This document shows, one piece after another, positions 21,010 to 30,819 of a stretch of DNA of 64,000 nucleotides (position 1 is its first letter; each line of letters begins with the position of its first letter). A program made the translations under genes and the position numbers. The notes beneath the pieces are model-generated. The model did no database searches and was not told where the DNA came from. It saw only the letters and a list, made by a program, of their open reading frames with translations. The stretch is from the NCBI GenBank assembly GCA_006503475.1, contig RSEH01000170.1, positions 42,209 to 106,208 of the forward strand, written 5' to 3'. The DNA comes from Stentor roeselii. Lineage: Eukaryota; Ciliophora; Heterotrichea; Heterotrichida; Stentoridae.

Positions 21010-21074
21010 TTCTATAGAAATCGATAAATTCTAAGTAATAAATGGAAGATTCACTGAATGATACTCTATAATCG

Positions 21075-22460
21075 ATGAACTTTAGATTCAACCAAACCGA
21101 AAAAAACACTGCGGAGTGTATAACAGGTTTCAATAAGCGAAATACTTATGAAACATCAGTGAGACTAAGAAAAAACTTAAAAAATCAAGAAATTTCAAGA
21201 AGATTTCAAAGTTTCAAAAAAAATATCCAGACCGCCAGCTTATCCCAGCAAGTCTTTTCAAGTGACAACCAAATTCTTTCCGATCAAATTAACACCCTAG
21301 AACTTCAGCTGCTTAAATCAAACCCCGACTACCAAGAATTAATCGCTTCAGGCACAATTAACACCCTGGCAAATCATTTGCAGGTCGTGAAAAACTCTGA
21401 AGAATTTCAAGCAATTATTACAAATCTTGTAAATTTTTCCACTGGGCCCAAGTTTTGCTCGGAGTATCTTGAAAAAATGAAGGTTATTCAAAGTGTTATT
21501 AAAAAAATGGAACTTGTTGAATATTTGGAACTTGCTGGATGGGTTGTGTTGTTTTTTTCGAATTTGATTACAAGTTTTGATGGGTTTTTCGCTTTTATGA
21601 AAGCGGATGGAATATTAAAAGTGAAAAATTTTGCTCAGAGTTTTGGGTTTGGTGGAGATATTTTAAAGTATATCGGGTGTCTTTGTTACAATTTAAGCTT
21701 TTTTAGCTCGGAATTAGGAGAATTTGACGGGAAAATCATGTTGAGTCTTATTGATAAGTGCATAGAATCAGGTGATCAACAAGAAATGATGGTTGATACA
21801 CTGTTTATGATTGTTGATAACCCTTCTACTGTTCAATTCACTGAAGTTATTATTAGTTTTCTTCTTGATACCTTCAGTCACTCTGAAGACCCGAAAAAAA
21901 TAGCTCTTTTGATGAAAATCATTGAAAACTCTTCAGTTAATTCTTTTCATTTATACAACAAAGAAGAGTTTTACCAGATCTGCCTAAATGTAGAAAAAAT
22001 CCTGAGTTATTCAAAGCTCAGAATAACAGTTTACGAAATGCTTAAAAGTCTCTTAAAACACGAAGAAAACGCTTCAATTGTCTTGAACTCCAACTTTTTT
22101 TTAGAACTTTCAAAAGGTCTCTGCTTGAATGACTGTGAAGTTCGATTAGCAAGTCTCAAGTTTTTTAAAAAACTGTTTAAATCTTGGTACTGTTCTAATG
22201 AAGAACTGTCCTTAAACTGCAACTTTTACAGTGATTTTTTCACAGGTTTCGAAAAAATTCACTGTCCTGACGAAATTTACTTGAATCTTAAACTGCTTCG
22301 AACAATTTTAAGCATTCCAGGATTATTAACCTCCATGAATGTCCTTCACGGTGACTCATTTTCTGACTTTATATTAGAACTGATCAGTAAATTTTTGACA
22401 CATCCAAACACTTTCATAGTAGACGAGATGATAAACATTCAAGAGTTACTTACCATTTAG
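21075..22460 (+). CDS. Divergent importin-alpha/armadillo-like protein
   Basis: 461 aa, mostly alpha-helical repeats. The N-terminal segment ETSVRLRKNLKNQEISRRFQ resembles an importin-beta-binding arm, and the next block (QILSDQINTLELQLLKSNPD) resembles the first ARM repeats. Later repeats are poorly conserved, and I cannot see the NLS-pocket Trp/Asn ladder. It could be a degenerate karyopherin alpha or another ARM/HEAT protein. It lies 65 bp downstream of the CDPK and 24 bp before the next gene, all on the + strand. Confidence 0.6.
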   Translation: MNFRFNQTEKNTAECITGFNKRNTYETSVRLRKNLKNQEISRRFQSFKKNIQTASLSQQVFSSDNQILSDQINTLELQLLKSNPDYQELIASGTINTLANHLQVVKNSEEFQAIITNLVNFSTGPKFCSEYLEKMKVIQSVIKKMELVEYLELAGWVVLFFSNLITSFDGFFAFMKADGILKVKNFAQSFGFGGDILKYIGCLCYNLSFFSSELGEFDGKIMLSLIDKCIESGDQQEMMVDTLFMIVDNPSTVQFTEVIISFLLDTFSHSEDPKKIALLMKIIENSSVNSFHLYNKEEFYQICLNVEKILSYSKLRITVYEMLKSLLKHEENASIVLNSNFFLELSKGLCLNDCEVRLASLKFFKKLFKSWYCSNEELSLNCNFYSDFFTGFEKIHCPDEIYLNLKLLRTILSIPGLLTSMNVLHGDSFSDFILELISKFLTHPNTFIVDEMINIQELLTI

Positions 22461-22484
22461 TTTAATAGAATAAACAGTGTAAAA

Positions 22485-23447
22485 ATGAAATCTGAAGCAA
22501 AACTTCCAGGGTTCTCCAGTGCATTGTCAAAAGAACAGTCAATTCTTTACGACTACTACTGCTATAAAGACCTGTTAAGCTTCGACTACGTCTTCAGCAG
22601 CAAAGATCTTGAAGTTTCTTTAGACTCCTCATTCAAAAAAATAAACTCAATCAGATCCGGGCTGAATTTCGACTTGACAAAGAAAGGGTTCACTTCAAGT
22701 CTATCCTTTGACAGCAAGAGTCCTCCTTCAATGACCTTGCGTTTTCCGTCTAAAAAATTCAATCTTTCAAGAGTCTCAAAGTCTTTTTTCAGTCAAAACT
22801 CATTCATAAGGCCAAGTCTTCAGCTGAGTCTTTCATCTTCAAACAACCAGTACCGTCCTTCTGCGACTTTATCAGCAGCAGTCAACAGCAAGTCTTTCAA
22901 GGCGAAGTTGAAAGCGAATGAAAAGCGACTGACAGGAAACTGCACCTTTGGACATGCTGAGATGGGAGGAGGGGTGAAGACCAGTTTTTCTTTAAAAGAC
23001 TTCGCTTTTGTTAATTACTCAGTTTTGGCTTGGTACTGTGAAGAACTCATGAATGTGAAACTTAATTATACTGGATATTTCAAGGATTCTTTGAAGAACA
23101 GGCTCAATGCTTACTTTTTTTATCAGATGTTTGGAGATATCGCCTTTGCAGCAAAGTTTACAACGGATCTGAAAAATAATAACTTGGTACTCATCGGGTG
23201 GGAAGGGACTGTCGATGAAAAAACCTGCTGGAAAGTTAGAGTTAATAACAAAGGAAAAGCTGCTTTTGCTTTTAATGCCAAACCACTTCCGAGGACTAAG
23301 ACAAGGGTTTCTTTTGAGGTTAATTTCAGTGATTTTAGTAAGTCTAAATTCGGGACTTACTTCAGCTTTCATGCCAAGCCGGAAGGTGGTGAGGAGGAGG
23401 TGAAGAAGATTGAAAAGACTACGAATAACTTAGAATTTAACTTTTAG
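22485..23447 (+). CDS. VDAC/porin-like mitochondrial beta-barrel protein
   Basis: 320 aa with alternating hydrophobic and polar residues, no helix-forming repeats and many short strands. N-terminal KLPGFSSALSKEQSILYDYY and the C-terminal series VRVNNKGKAAFAFNAKPLP, then KTRVSFEVNFSDF and KFGTYFSFHA, resemble the last strands of eukaryotic porin (Porin_3). Length is slightly above VDAC (about 280 aa), with an extra acidic tail. It would form an outer-membrane channel. Tom40 or an unrelated barrel are alternatives. Confidence 0.6.
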   Translation: MKSEAKLPGFSSALSKEQSILYDYYCYKDLLSFDYVFSSKDLEVSLDSSFKKINSIRSGLNFDLTKKGFTSSLSFDSKSPPSMTLRFPSKKFNLSRVSKSFFSQNSFIRPSLQLSLSSSNNQYRPSATLSAAVNSKSFKAKLKANEKRLTGNCTFGHAEMGGGVKTSFSLKDFAFVNYSVLAWYCEELMNVKLNYTGYFKDSLKNRLNAYFFYQMFGDIAFAAKFTTDLKNNNLVLIGWEGTVDEKTCWKVRVNNKGKAAFAFNAKPLPRTKTRVSFEVNFSDFSKSKFGTYFSFHAKPEGGEEEVKKIEKTTNNLEFNF

Positions 23448-23540
23448 CTTAATAAGATCTTTAGAATTTTATTATTTAGCAAAGATTATTGAGACTTTCT
23501 TGAGTATTAATCAATTTGATTAACTAACTAATGATATCAG

Positions 23541-25772
23541 TTATTCAGCACCTGCTATGCAAACTTTGATTTCATTAGGCCGGTCCCCAAGGACCTTCGC
23601 GATTTCATCCTGGTCAAGAACTTCTTTTTGCATCACTTCATAAGCCAAAGCATGAAGCAGTTCTTGTTTCGCTCTCAGCAGGTCTAAAGTTAGACTTTCA
23701 CATTTTTCAAGTAATTTTGAAACCTCTTTCTCTATAGTCTCTCGACGATTATCGCTACTTTGTCTGTCAAAATCAAAGTAATGACCTGCGCAAGTCATTC
23801 CGAACTTTTCAACGATGTTGAAAGCGATTTGAGTCGCTTTTTTCAAGTCATCTGCTCCAGCACATGTGACTTTGTTGAAAGCGATTTTTTCAGCGACTCT
23901 TCCAGCTAAGCTCATGCAAATTTTTTCTAAAAGTTGCTCTTTTGTTAGAAGCTTGTCTTCGATGTACTGGTCTTTGCTGTTGGGTGACTTGACTCTGGGT
24001 AGGACTGAGATGTTTAGGACTGGATCGTTTGATGAGAGGAACCAAGCAGCGATGACATGTCCCGCTTCATGATAACTAACAACATTTTTTTCCTTCATAG
24101 TAAATTTTTTCCCATTTTCCTGCCCCAAAGCAATTTTTTGTGCAGCTCTATTAAAATCCTCAATGCCAACAAACTCCTTCCCGCCTCTAGCAGCATAAAT
24201 CGCTCCTTCATTACACAGTAAACTCAAGTCAGCTCCAGAGAACCCAGAAGTGATTTTCGAGATCCTTCTACAATATTCTTCCAATTCAAATTCTGGTTTC
24301 AAAGCCAATCCCTTCAAATGAACATTTAAAATCTCCTGTCTTGCCTTAACATCAGGAAGACCCAAGTCAATAACCCGATCAAACCTTCCAGGTCTAAGCA
24401 AAGCCTTATCTAAAATATCCTGTCGATTCGTAGCAGCCAAGACGACAACTGACGAGTTCTGATCAAATCCATCCATTTCAACCAACAACTGATTTAAAGT
24501 AACATCAGCTTCTTGATTTGAATTCAAATTCGTCTCTCGTTTCCGCCCGACGGCGTCGATTTCATCAATAAAAATAATCGACGGAGAGTTTTTTCGAGCA
24601 GTTTCAAATAAATCTCGCACTCGACTTGCCCCGAGCCCAACATACATCTCAACGAACTCACTTCCAGAAACCGGGTAAAAGGGGACCCCTGCCTCTCCAG
24701 CAGAAGCTTTAGCTAAAAGTGTTTTTCCTGTCCCAGGTGGTCCTACCAGAAGAGCACCTCGAGGAAGTCTTGCTCCAAGTTTTTGAAATTTTAAAGGATT
24801 TTTTAAAAATTGAACAAATTCTAAAATTTCTTGTTTTGCTTCTGAAAGTCCTGCAACGTGTTCAAATTTTTTCTGGGTTTTTGATTCAGTTTTGAAGGCT
24901 TGGAAGACTTTTTTTGAGTATTTGTCGAAAAACTTTCGGCCGAATTCGTTTGGCGACCTGTTTTTTATCAGCCAGAAGATGACTGGAACGACGAAGAAGT
25001 ATAAGATTATTGGTTTGGAGTAGGAAAGAAAAGAACTTGCGTGATGGACTACTTCAAACTTTTCCTCTCCTAAATCAGTCAATTTTTGACTGTCAAGTGT
25101 CTCGAGGAATGCTTTTTCATCAGAAATTCGAATTCGGCCTAGATGCGCTCCGGACTGGTCAAAAAGAGAAGCTTCCACTTTTTGTGGTGATTGAGAAGTT
25201 ATCTGCACTTTTTGCAGGTCAGGCGAATTCAGGATCTCCTCGAAAAAGTGCTCTTCAGAAAAGGTCTTGAAAGACATTTCTTTGTATGCATCGTAAAATT
25301 CTTTGAAAATCATTGAAACTGGAATAATGAAGAACCAAATGTAACGTTCTCGGTTGAATATTGAGTCAAACTTTGATCTTAAGAAGGTTTTCAGAGAATT
25401 TAAAAAGTTTTTGTTGGGATTTGAAGAGTTTTGCTTTTTGTTATTTTCATGGCTTTCGTCTTGAGTTGTGGACTTTGGAGTTTCTGATGATGGCTCTGAA
25501 GGGATAGGCTCTGGATTTGATTGTTGCACTGATTCAGTCTTTGGCTCGAGGGGATCTGAACCTTTTGTCAGGAGTTGGTCAGCCTTTGGATTAGAATTTT
25601 CTAGGTCTTCATCTTCTTTTTGCGAAAAATTCACATTTTGATGAGAATGTTTTACATCGGATCTGACTTGATTTATTGACTTTAGTAAGTTTTCATAGTC
25701 AGTTGTCGGTTTTTTATTGGAAAATTGCCTTTTTATTGATTGGGATGATAGAATGAGTAATTTCCTGAACAT
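23541..25772 (-). CDS. Mitochondrial m-AAA metalloprotease (AFG3/YTA10 type)
   Basis: 743 aa. N-terminus [20 protein letters not shown] is a plausible mitochondrial presequence. Two membrane segments flank a small domain at about 148-165 ([12 protein letters not shown]) and 252-268 ([15 protein letters not shown]). AAA domain: Walker A GPPGTGKT, Walker [10 protein letters not shown], second-region LLVEMDGF and [20 protein letters not shown]. The M41 protease domain has the zinc motif HEAGH. Two membrane spans and the [20 protein letters not shown] context fit the m-AAA rather than the i-AAA branch. Role: quality control of inner-membrane proteins. Stop is TAA. Confidence 0.95.
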   Translation of the reverse strand: MFRKLLILSSQSIKRQFSNKKPTTDYENLLKSINQVRSDVKHSHQNVNFSQKEDEDLENSNPKADQLLTKGSDPLEPKTESVQQSNPEPIPSEPSSETPKSTTQDESHENNKKQNSSNPNKNFLNSLKTFLRSKFDSIFNRERYIWFFIIPVSMIFKEFYDAYKEMSFKTFSEEHFFEEILNSPDLQKVQITSQSPQKVEASLFDQSGAHLGRIRISDEKAFLETLDSQKLTDLGEEKFEVVHHASSFLSYSKPIILYFFVVPVIFWLIKNRSPNEFGRKFFDKYSKKVFQAFKTESKTQKKFEHVAGLSEAKQEILEFVQFLKNPLKFQKLGARLPRGALLVGPPGTGKTLLAKASAGEAGVPFYPVSGSEFVEMYVGLGASRVRDLFETARKNSPSIIFIDEIDAVGRKRETNLNSNQEADVTLNQLLVEMDGFDQNSSVVVLAATNRQDILDKALLRPGRFDRVIDLGLPDVKARQEILNVHLKGLALKPEFELEEYCRRISKITSGFSGADLSLLCNEGAIYAARGGKEFVGIEDFNRAAQKIALGQENGKKFTMKEKNVVSYHEAGHVIAAWFLSSNDPVLNISVLPRVKSPNSKDQYIEDKLLTKEQLLEKICMSLAGRVAEKIAFNKVTCAGADDLKKATQIAFNIVEKFGMTCAGHYFDFDRQSSDNRRETIEKEVSKLLEKCESLTLDLLRAKQELLHALAYEVMQKEVLDQDEIAKVLGDRPNEIKVCIAGAE

Positions 25773-26170
25773 TTTTTATTTTCCATTCAATTTTAGGGAT
25801 TTGTTGTTTAAATTACTTAAGACGAAAGATATCTTTTTTGTGGATTTCAGGAAATTTTAACAGGGTCTTGAGATGAAGTTTCATCGGAAATTTTTAAATT
25901 TTTTCCTGGCCAACCAACCTTTTTATTGATTTTTTTGATCAGATACATTTCTTAAGAGGTTATTATTCATAATTCGCAAATATTTCTTAGTCTTAGTTGC
26001 CAAAAACCCTTTTCTACTGACTACATCTAAACTTGTTGAAATTTTTTCTTGCCTTAATGACTCATGAAAACTAATCTTTTTTCTTTTCTTATTTTTCGTT
26101 GTAAAGACTCGCTTTTAAGTCTTCAGAAGTGTATTAATTTAGCATCTTTCTCATTCGAAATAATACAGAA
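25773..26170. other. Divergent spacer, nothing recognised
   Basis: About 400 bp of AT-rich sequence between the m-AAA start and the SSNA1 start. No ORF, RNA gene or repeat is supported; it should hold both promoters. Confidence 0.5.
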
Positions 26171-26503
26171 ATGGCTTATAAGGTAAAGTCCAATTAGGAA
26201 AAAAATCTCAATGTTTACAGTGAACAGCTCGTCAATCATCTAGGAGACTTAAAAGAAAAGAAGAAAAACCTTGAAACTCAAATCTCGACTTTTCTTGATG
26301 AACAAAACTCACTTGAAGAAGAAATGAAAAGACTTACTGAGAGATTGGCAGAGCTGAACGGTAATGGCTAAGAAGAAAGCATTGTTCAAAAGAATGAAGC
26401 TAAGGTTCAGTATATGGCCGCTATCACTGAAACTGAAGCCAACTACATGAAAGCTTTACAAAACTCGCAGAATTCTTTGAAAGTACTTAAAAAAGGGAAA
26501 TAA
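26171..26503 (+). CDS. SSNA1: SSNA1/NA14 (DIP13) microtubule and basal-body protein
   Basis: 100 aa in three exons. Introns of 15 nt at 26183-26197 (GTAAAGTCCAATTAG) and 26361-26375 (GTAATGGCTAAGAAG) hide the gene from plain ORF calling. The spliced protein is one helix: NVYSEQLVNHLGDLKEKKK, then MKRLTERLAELNESIVQKNE, then AAITETEANYMKALQNSQNS and LKVLKKGK. It parallels human SSNA1 (NELVKCIEEL...[24 protein letters not shown]...[24 protein letters not shown]) over its full length. SSNA1/DIP13 forms fibrils, binds and branches microtubules, and locates to basal bodies. The next gene starts 67 bp downstream. Confidence 0.92.
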
Positions 26504-26570
26504 CTGTGAATTGATTTTAAGTTAATCCTTCAAATAAACTTAATATATCGTTTTTAGTTTGGAGGAAAGA

Positions 26571-28280
26571 ATGAAACACTTAACCACTCGATCCTTTCTT
26601 ATAATGGACTTATCCGACATCCTAAAAAAACACGAGGCAAGTAAAAAGGATAGTTTTTATCACCAGCAGTCCTCAATAACATCCGCGAATTCCTCAGCAG
26701 TGGGTAAACTGATCGAGTCCTTATCCCTAAGCTCTCTTTTTCTTCTCCGTTCCCTTCACCAAGAGCTGACGTTAGAAAAGTCATCAGTCCAACTAGCAGA
26801 CTCTTACCTGATCGACCACATCGACACGAACTTAGCCCTTCTCTCAGAAGGTTCCTACTCAAAATTAAAGTACGACAAAAACGTAGAACTAGGTTTCACG
26901 CATCAAAAGAAGATGAAAGGACTTCTCGAGTACTTTTTATGCAGCATTTTAAAGTGGCTTCTTTCCAACAACATCACAGTCGAAGAGTTCAACGCGCTTT
27001 ACCAGCACTGGCTGGAAACTTACGAGATTCAAGACTTGAGTCAAATAAAAAGTTCTCAAGAAATCAATGAAGTCTTTACTTTGTTTCTTGCAATTGAAGA
27101 AGGTCCTGAATTTCTTTTTGCTTTGCCTGAAAAACTTGAGTTTATGTTACAGGTTTTAAACTTACATCATTTTTCAGTCATTTCTAAAAAATTCGGACTT
27201 TTTGATGACTGGGACTTTAAAGCTGATGAGGTCTTCGCCATGCTGGACTCGGAGAATAAAGCGCATCTTGATGGGGAAAATGTGCAGTTTTTAGTCCTTG
27301 CTTTGATTTTACCTGAAATTAAGTCGTTAGAGCCGATAATGCTGAGAAAGCAAACACATTCTATGTTGATAGAAATGTTTTCAACAAATGGAATCGTTAC
27401 TTTAAAGTGCTTTAAAAATTACCTGGTTCATAAAGGTTGGACTAAAAAAAGTGACTTGGAAGATTTACAGGAAAAGTTGATGAAGGTGAAAAAGGTTTGG
27501 AAAAAAGTGAAAATTTCAGTGATTCGAAAAGAATGTGAAGACCTTTCAGACTGCGCATTACTCACAGGCTGTCGGTCTTTTCCTTCGATTTGGTCGCAGT
27601 CCATCAGTTTGTCGATGACCTCTTCAATAAAACGTGATTTTTATTCAGACTGGGAAAAACTCCAGAAGTTTTTAAAGTTCTCAGCTTGGTCATTAGGATG
27701 TACATCAAGTGCAGGGAACAAGGGGCAATCCTTCATCAAAGGAACTTATTTAAGAGACATTCCTGAGTTTGCTGTTTATTTGATGAACAATTTCCTTGAA
27801 TTTGAAGGACAGTTTCATACAAGTGTCAGCCTTGCAAGTATCAATCAACAGACAATGTGTCGCGTTTCGGGAGATTCTAGATTTCAGGCAATTCACAGGT
27901 CTTTGGTTAACTTTGACAGAATAATGAACGCGGTTATTTATGAGATTATTTCAAAGTATGAATTCGCGCAGAGGAACTTGAATAATGTAAAAACTTCTGC
28001 TGTTTCTTTAACTGCTACTTTGAATTCTACTGGAAAAACTGAGGGCAGTGGAAGAAGTGTTAGTCCTAAGGTGGTTAAAAGTGGAAGTAAAAAAAATAGT
28101 CCTATTTCTGTTTCTGTTAAACTTATTAATCAGAATCGAATACAGAGGAATAACTCGAGGGTTAGTAATCGGAGTAAGTCACCTGGGTTCAATGTGGAGA
28201 GAGGAATGGTTAGAAGTAGAAGCCCGGTACTGGGAAGACTGGAAAGTTATGATAAGGTCATGGAAAGATTGAAAAAGTGA
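26571..28280 (+). CDS. Unknown helical protein with basic Ser-rich tail
   Basis: 569 aa from the ATG at 26571 (the frame is open 12 bases further upstream but without an ATG). The main part is helical, with one EF-hand-like segment (VFAMLDSENKAHLDGENVQF) near residue 215 that lacks most Ca2+ ligands. The C-terminal 100 residues are Ser/Arg/Lys-rich (NNSRVSNRSKSPGFNVERG), with several SP sites that could be phosphorylated. Stop is TGA. No family recognised. Confidence 0.8.
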   Translation: MKHLTTRSFLIMDLSDILKKHEASKKDSFYHQQSSITSANSSAVGKLIESLSLSSLFLLRSLHQELTLEKSSVQLADSYLIDHIDTNLALLSEGSYSKLKYDKNVELGFTHQKKMKGLLEYFLCSILKWLLSNNITVEEFNALYQHWLETYEIQDLSQIKSSQEINEVFTLFLAIEEGPEFLFALPEKLEFMLQVLNLHHFSVISKKFGLFDDWDFKADEVFAMLDSENKAHLDGENVQFLVLALILPEIKSLEPIMLRKQTHSMLIEMFSTNGIVTLKCFKNYLVHKGWTKKSDLEDLQEKLMKVKKVWKKVKISVIRKECEDLSDCALLTGCRSFPSIWSQSISLSMTSSIKRDFYSDWEKLQKFLKFSAWSLGCTSSAGNKGQSFIKGTYLRDIPEFAVYLMNNFLEFEGQFHTSVSLASINQQTMCRVSGDSRFQAIHRSLVNFDRIMNAVIYEIISKYEFAQRNLNNVKTSAVSLTATLNSTGKTEGSGRSVSPKVVKSGSKKNSPISVSVKLINQNRIQRNNSRVSNRSKSPGFNVERGMVRSRSPVLGRLESYDKVMERLKK

Positions 28281-29891
28281 GGTTAAGAGAATGTAGATTA
28301 TTAATGATGATCGTCATTGCATGATTATATATTTTTTTGTTTGATAAAATTAGGATTTGGGTTTTAATAGTTATTAAAGTTTTATTATTTGGGAATAAAC
28401 TGGTTCTTAGTAGAAGATTTGATGATCACATCTTTTATATAAATTTCAGTTACAACTGATAAGTTCAACGAGATCATAGCCAGTGGTTTCTTACATCAGT
28501 GGCAGCTCGTGATTTTTCTACTTCTACTCATTTCAATTCATTTCAAGTTATTTTATATCCAAAGGCATTTCGCAGAAAACCGTTAACATTCAAAAAGCCT
28601 TTCCAATTAAGGCTAATTCACAAAACATATCCTTAAACTAGAAAATTTCTTCAAAAGCGAGAAGGCTATGTAACTTCACAAACAATAAATAAATTTATAG
28701 GATGTTCATGAAATCTAGATGTTAAATCATGATGAAAAGCTATTGAATGCAAGGATTTTTACAGGGATTTGAAGGTGGAGGTTTTTGGCTTGAGCGATGG
28801 TGAAGACATGAAACAAGGACCACTCTAGGTTACACTGACCCTTTATCCCTTCGCTCTCAAATCTTTCACCAGCATATTCGAAATACAAAATCAAGACTTT
28901 TGCCTGACCATTAAAAAAAGCATTTAAACAGATTCTGAAAGAAACTTATAAATAAACCGAAAGACTCTATTTGTTCTATCTTCTCACTTTAAGGTACTAT
29001 GAAACAACTTCCATATAAAACTTACCCAGAAATAGTTCTTGACCTTCCGGGTTTAAAAGGACTGAACTTTTAAAAGATGATAATTATGCAGTCTTCAAAT
29101 AATTTTACTAGTTTATTCAGTTTTTCATGCTGAGACTTCAACTCAAATCGTTAATCAATATCATTACCTGGTTTTAGTACTCTAAACCACATATTAGCTG
29201 ATAAATAAAGGAAAAGATTTATGTTACTTGGAAAAATGTTTGGCATGGATTCGAATCTTGCTTTAGACCTGTACAGATAGCACTTGATATGCTTTAGACC
29301 TCACAGTGGTGCAGTGGAAAAATGGTTTAAGTATACCTAATGATGATAAAGTGTTTGTGCATTTAATATATTTGTATTTAGCAAGTTCTCTCTGTTATTT
29401 TTCGGGTCCTCAGTAAAGACTTTATCGGTTTTTAACGTATAGTAAGATATGATTAATTGATGATAAAAATCATCCTAGTATGAAAGAAGTAAATGCTATA
29501 AAAATCGTAAAACCATTAAAAAGAAAACCTAACTTTACGATATTTTTCTTCTACAATGATAATCATTAGAAAAATATTTATCAAAGAAAAATGTAAAATG
29601 CTCAAAGATAGGTTCAAAAAACTATTAATCTATAATGAAGCATTTTATAATACAATTATATTCATTTTCCTGTTAATACATAAAACAATAATATTCATAA
29701 AATTTCACATAAGTAAATGATTTTCCCTGACAGCAATCCAAACTTAATTTCCTTAACCCTAAAAAGAGAAGAAAAATACACTTAACCATCAACCCCTCTA
29801 CAACTTTCTTGTTCCAAACTTTCAATAAACAATCTCAATCCTTCACCAATAATCCTTAATTCCTCAATCAAAATCTCTAAAATCCTAATAA
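28281..29891. other. AT-rich 1.6-kb gap with short coding-like remnants
   Basis: No intact gene. A few stretches read like coding sequence broken by stops: 28451-28585 (+), a membrane-like stretch HQWQLVIFLLLLISIHFKLF; 28772-28927 (+), broken by one TAG and containing VTLTLYPFALKSFTSIFEIQ; and 28999 (+), a 19-codon frame. They may be relics or chance. The last 150 bases before 29892 are C/A-rich and G-poor like other 5' flanks. A TTCGAAT word near 29252 does not fold into a tRNA. Confidence 0.45.
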
Positions 29892-30785
29892 ATGCTAAAC
29901 CTAAAATTCCTAATGCGATGCTGTTGCGACAACTCTCCAAACGAAGAAGAAAAAATAGAAAAGCATCTAAATTCAAAAAGAGACTTAAAATCCCTAACAA
30001 ACCACCAGTCCCTCCCAAACAGTGAAGGTAAAAACCACGACGAAAGCATAGTAGCAGCTCCTTTTCCACTCCAAGGCATCGACACAATGGCCTACCCACG
30101 TCTCCTTCTAAAAATCATAGAAAGTACAGTCCTTCAAAGTGGTTTAATCCTAAAAATAAACGCAAGTGGTCTCGAAAACTCAAAAAGAAACAAATCTGAC
30201 TTCAAAACATTTATCGGCAGTCAGTTGTGTGAAAAGGGTGAAATCCTGAACGATTTCATAATAGAAGAAGAATCCCAAGGAATGGGAAAGCAACACCTTC
30301 TAATCCGTTTTCAAGTCAACACAAACAAGTACACAATAAGCGACTTAGGCGACGGCACCGGGACCTTCGTGAAGATCAGCAGTGACTTGCTTCTGAAAGA
30401 CGGGTATATCATTTCTTTCGGCAACTCACATATGAAAATAAGCGCTGGGGTCGCTGGGCATGTCTGTGACGACAAACTCGCCATAAAGTTCTTGGAAGGA
30501 CCGAAAGCGGGTGAAGAGTTTTTCTTTTCACCTCATGATGAGGTGGTGCTTATTGGAAGGATGACTGACTGCAGGATAAAATTTGAAGATTCGAATATGA
30601 GTCGATATCAGTGCAACGTCGTTTTTCATCAGGGAAGGGGCTGGGTGTTAAGAGACGGGGCGAACAACAAAAACTCTACAAATGGCACTTGGATCTACGT
30701 TGAAGAGGAATTTGAAATCGTTGATAAAATGCTTTTTAAGGCTGGGAAGACCTTGTTTGAAGCGACTTTAGAGGAAAAATGCTAA
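29892..30785 (+). CDS. Double FHA-domain protein
   Basis: 297 aa from the first ATG; a second ATG at 29913 (MRCCCDNSPNEEE) is as likely, because the bases before it still look like C/A-rich flank. Two FHA-like domains: about 105-190 (FIGSQLCEKGEILNDFIIEE then KYTISDLGDGTGTFVKI) and about 215-290 (VVLIGRMTDCRIKFEDSNMS then RDGANNKNSTNGTWIYV). The second keeps the GR, S and NGT positions, but the usual SxxH reads SRYQ. FHA domains bind phosphothreonine peptides. Cys-Cys-Cys near the N-terminus could be palmitoylated. The flippase gene follows after 34 bp on the same strand. Confidence 0.82.
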   Translation: MLNLKFLMRCCCDNSPNEEEKIEKHLNSKRDLKSLTNHQSLPNSEGKNHDESIVAAPFPLQGIDTMAYPRLLLKIIESTVLQSGLILKINASGLENSKRNKSDFKTFIGSQLCEKGEILNDFIIEEESQGMGKQHLLIRFQVNTNKYTISDLGDGTGTFVKISSDLLLKDGYIISFGNSHMKISAGVAGHVCDDKLAIKFLEGPKAGEEFFFSPHDEVVLIGRMTDCRIKFEDSNMSRYQCNVVFHQGRGWVLRDGANNKNSTNGTWIYVEEEFEIVDKMLFKAGKTLFEATLEEKC

Positions 30786-30819
30786 AATAGTTCCATGAGT
30801 AACTTAAAGCCACATAATA

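Noticed and set aside
28725-28840. Possible C/D snoRNA (ATGATGA ... CTGA)
   Set aside because: Boxes are present by chance level only; no terminal stem or internal box pair.
29215-29290. tRNA-like TTCGAAT word
   Set aside because: The flanking bases cannot form the five-pair T stem, and no acceptor or anticodon stem fits.
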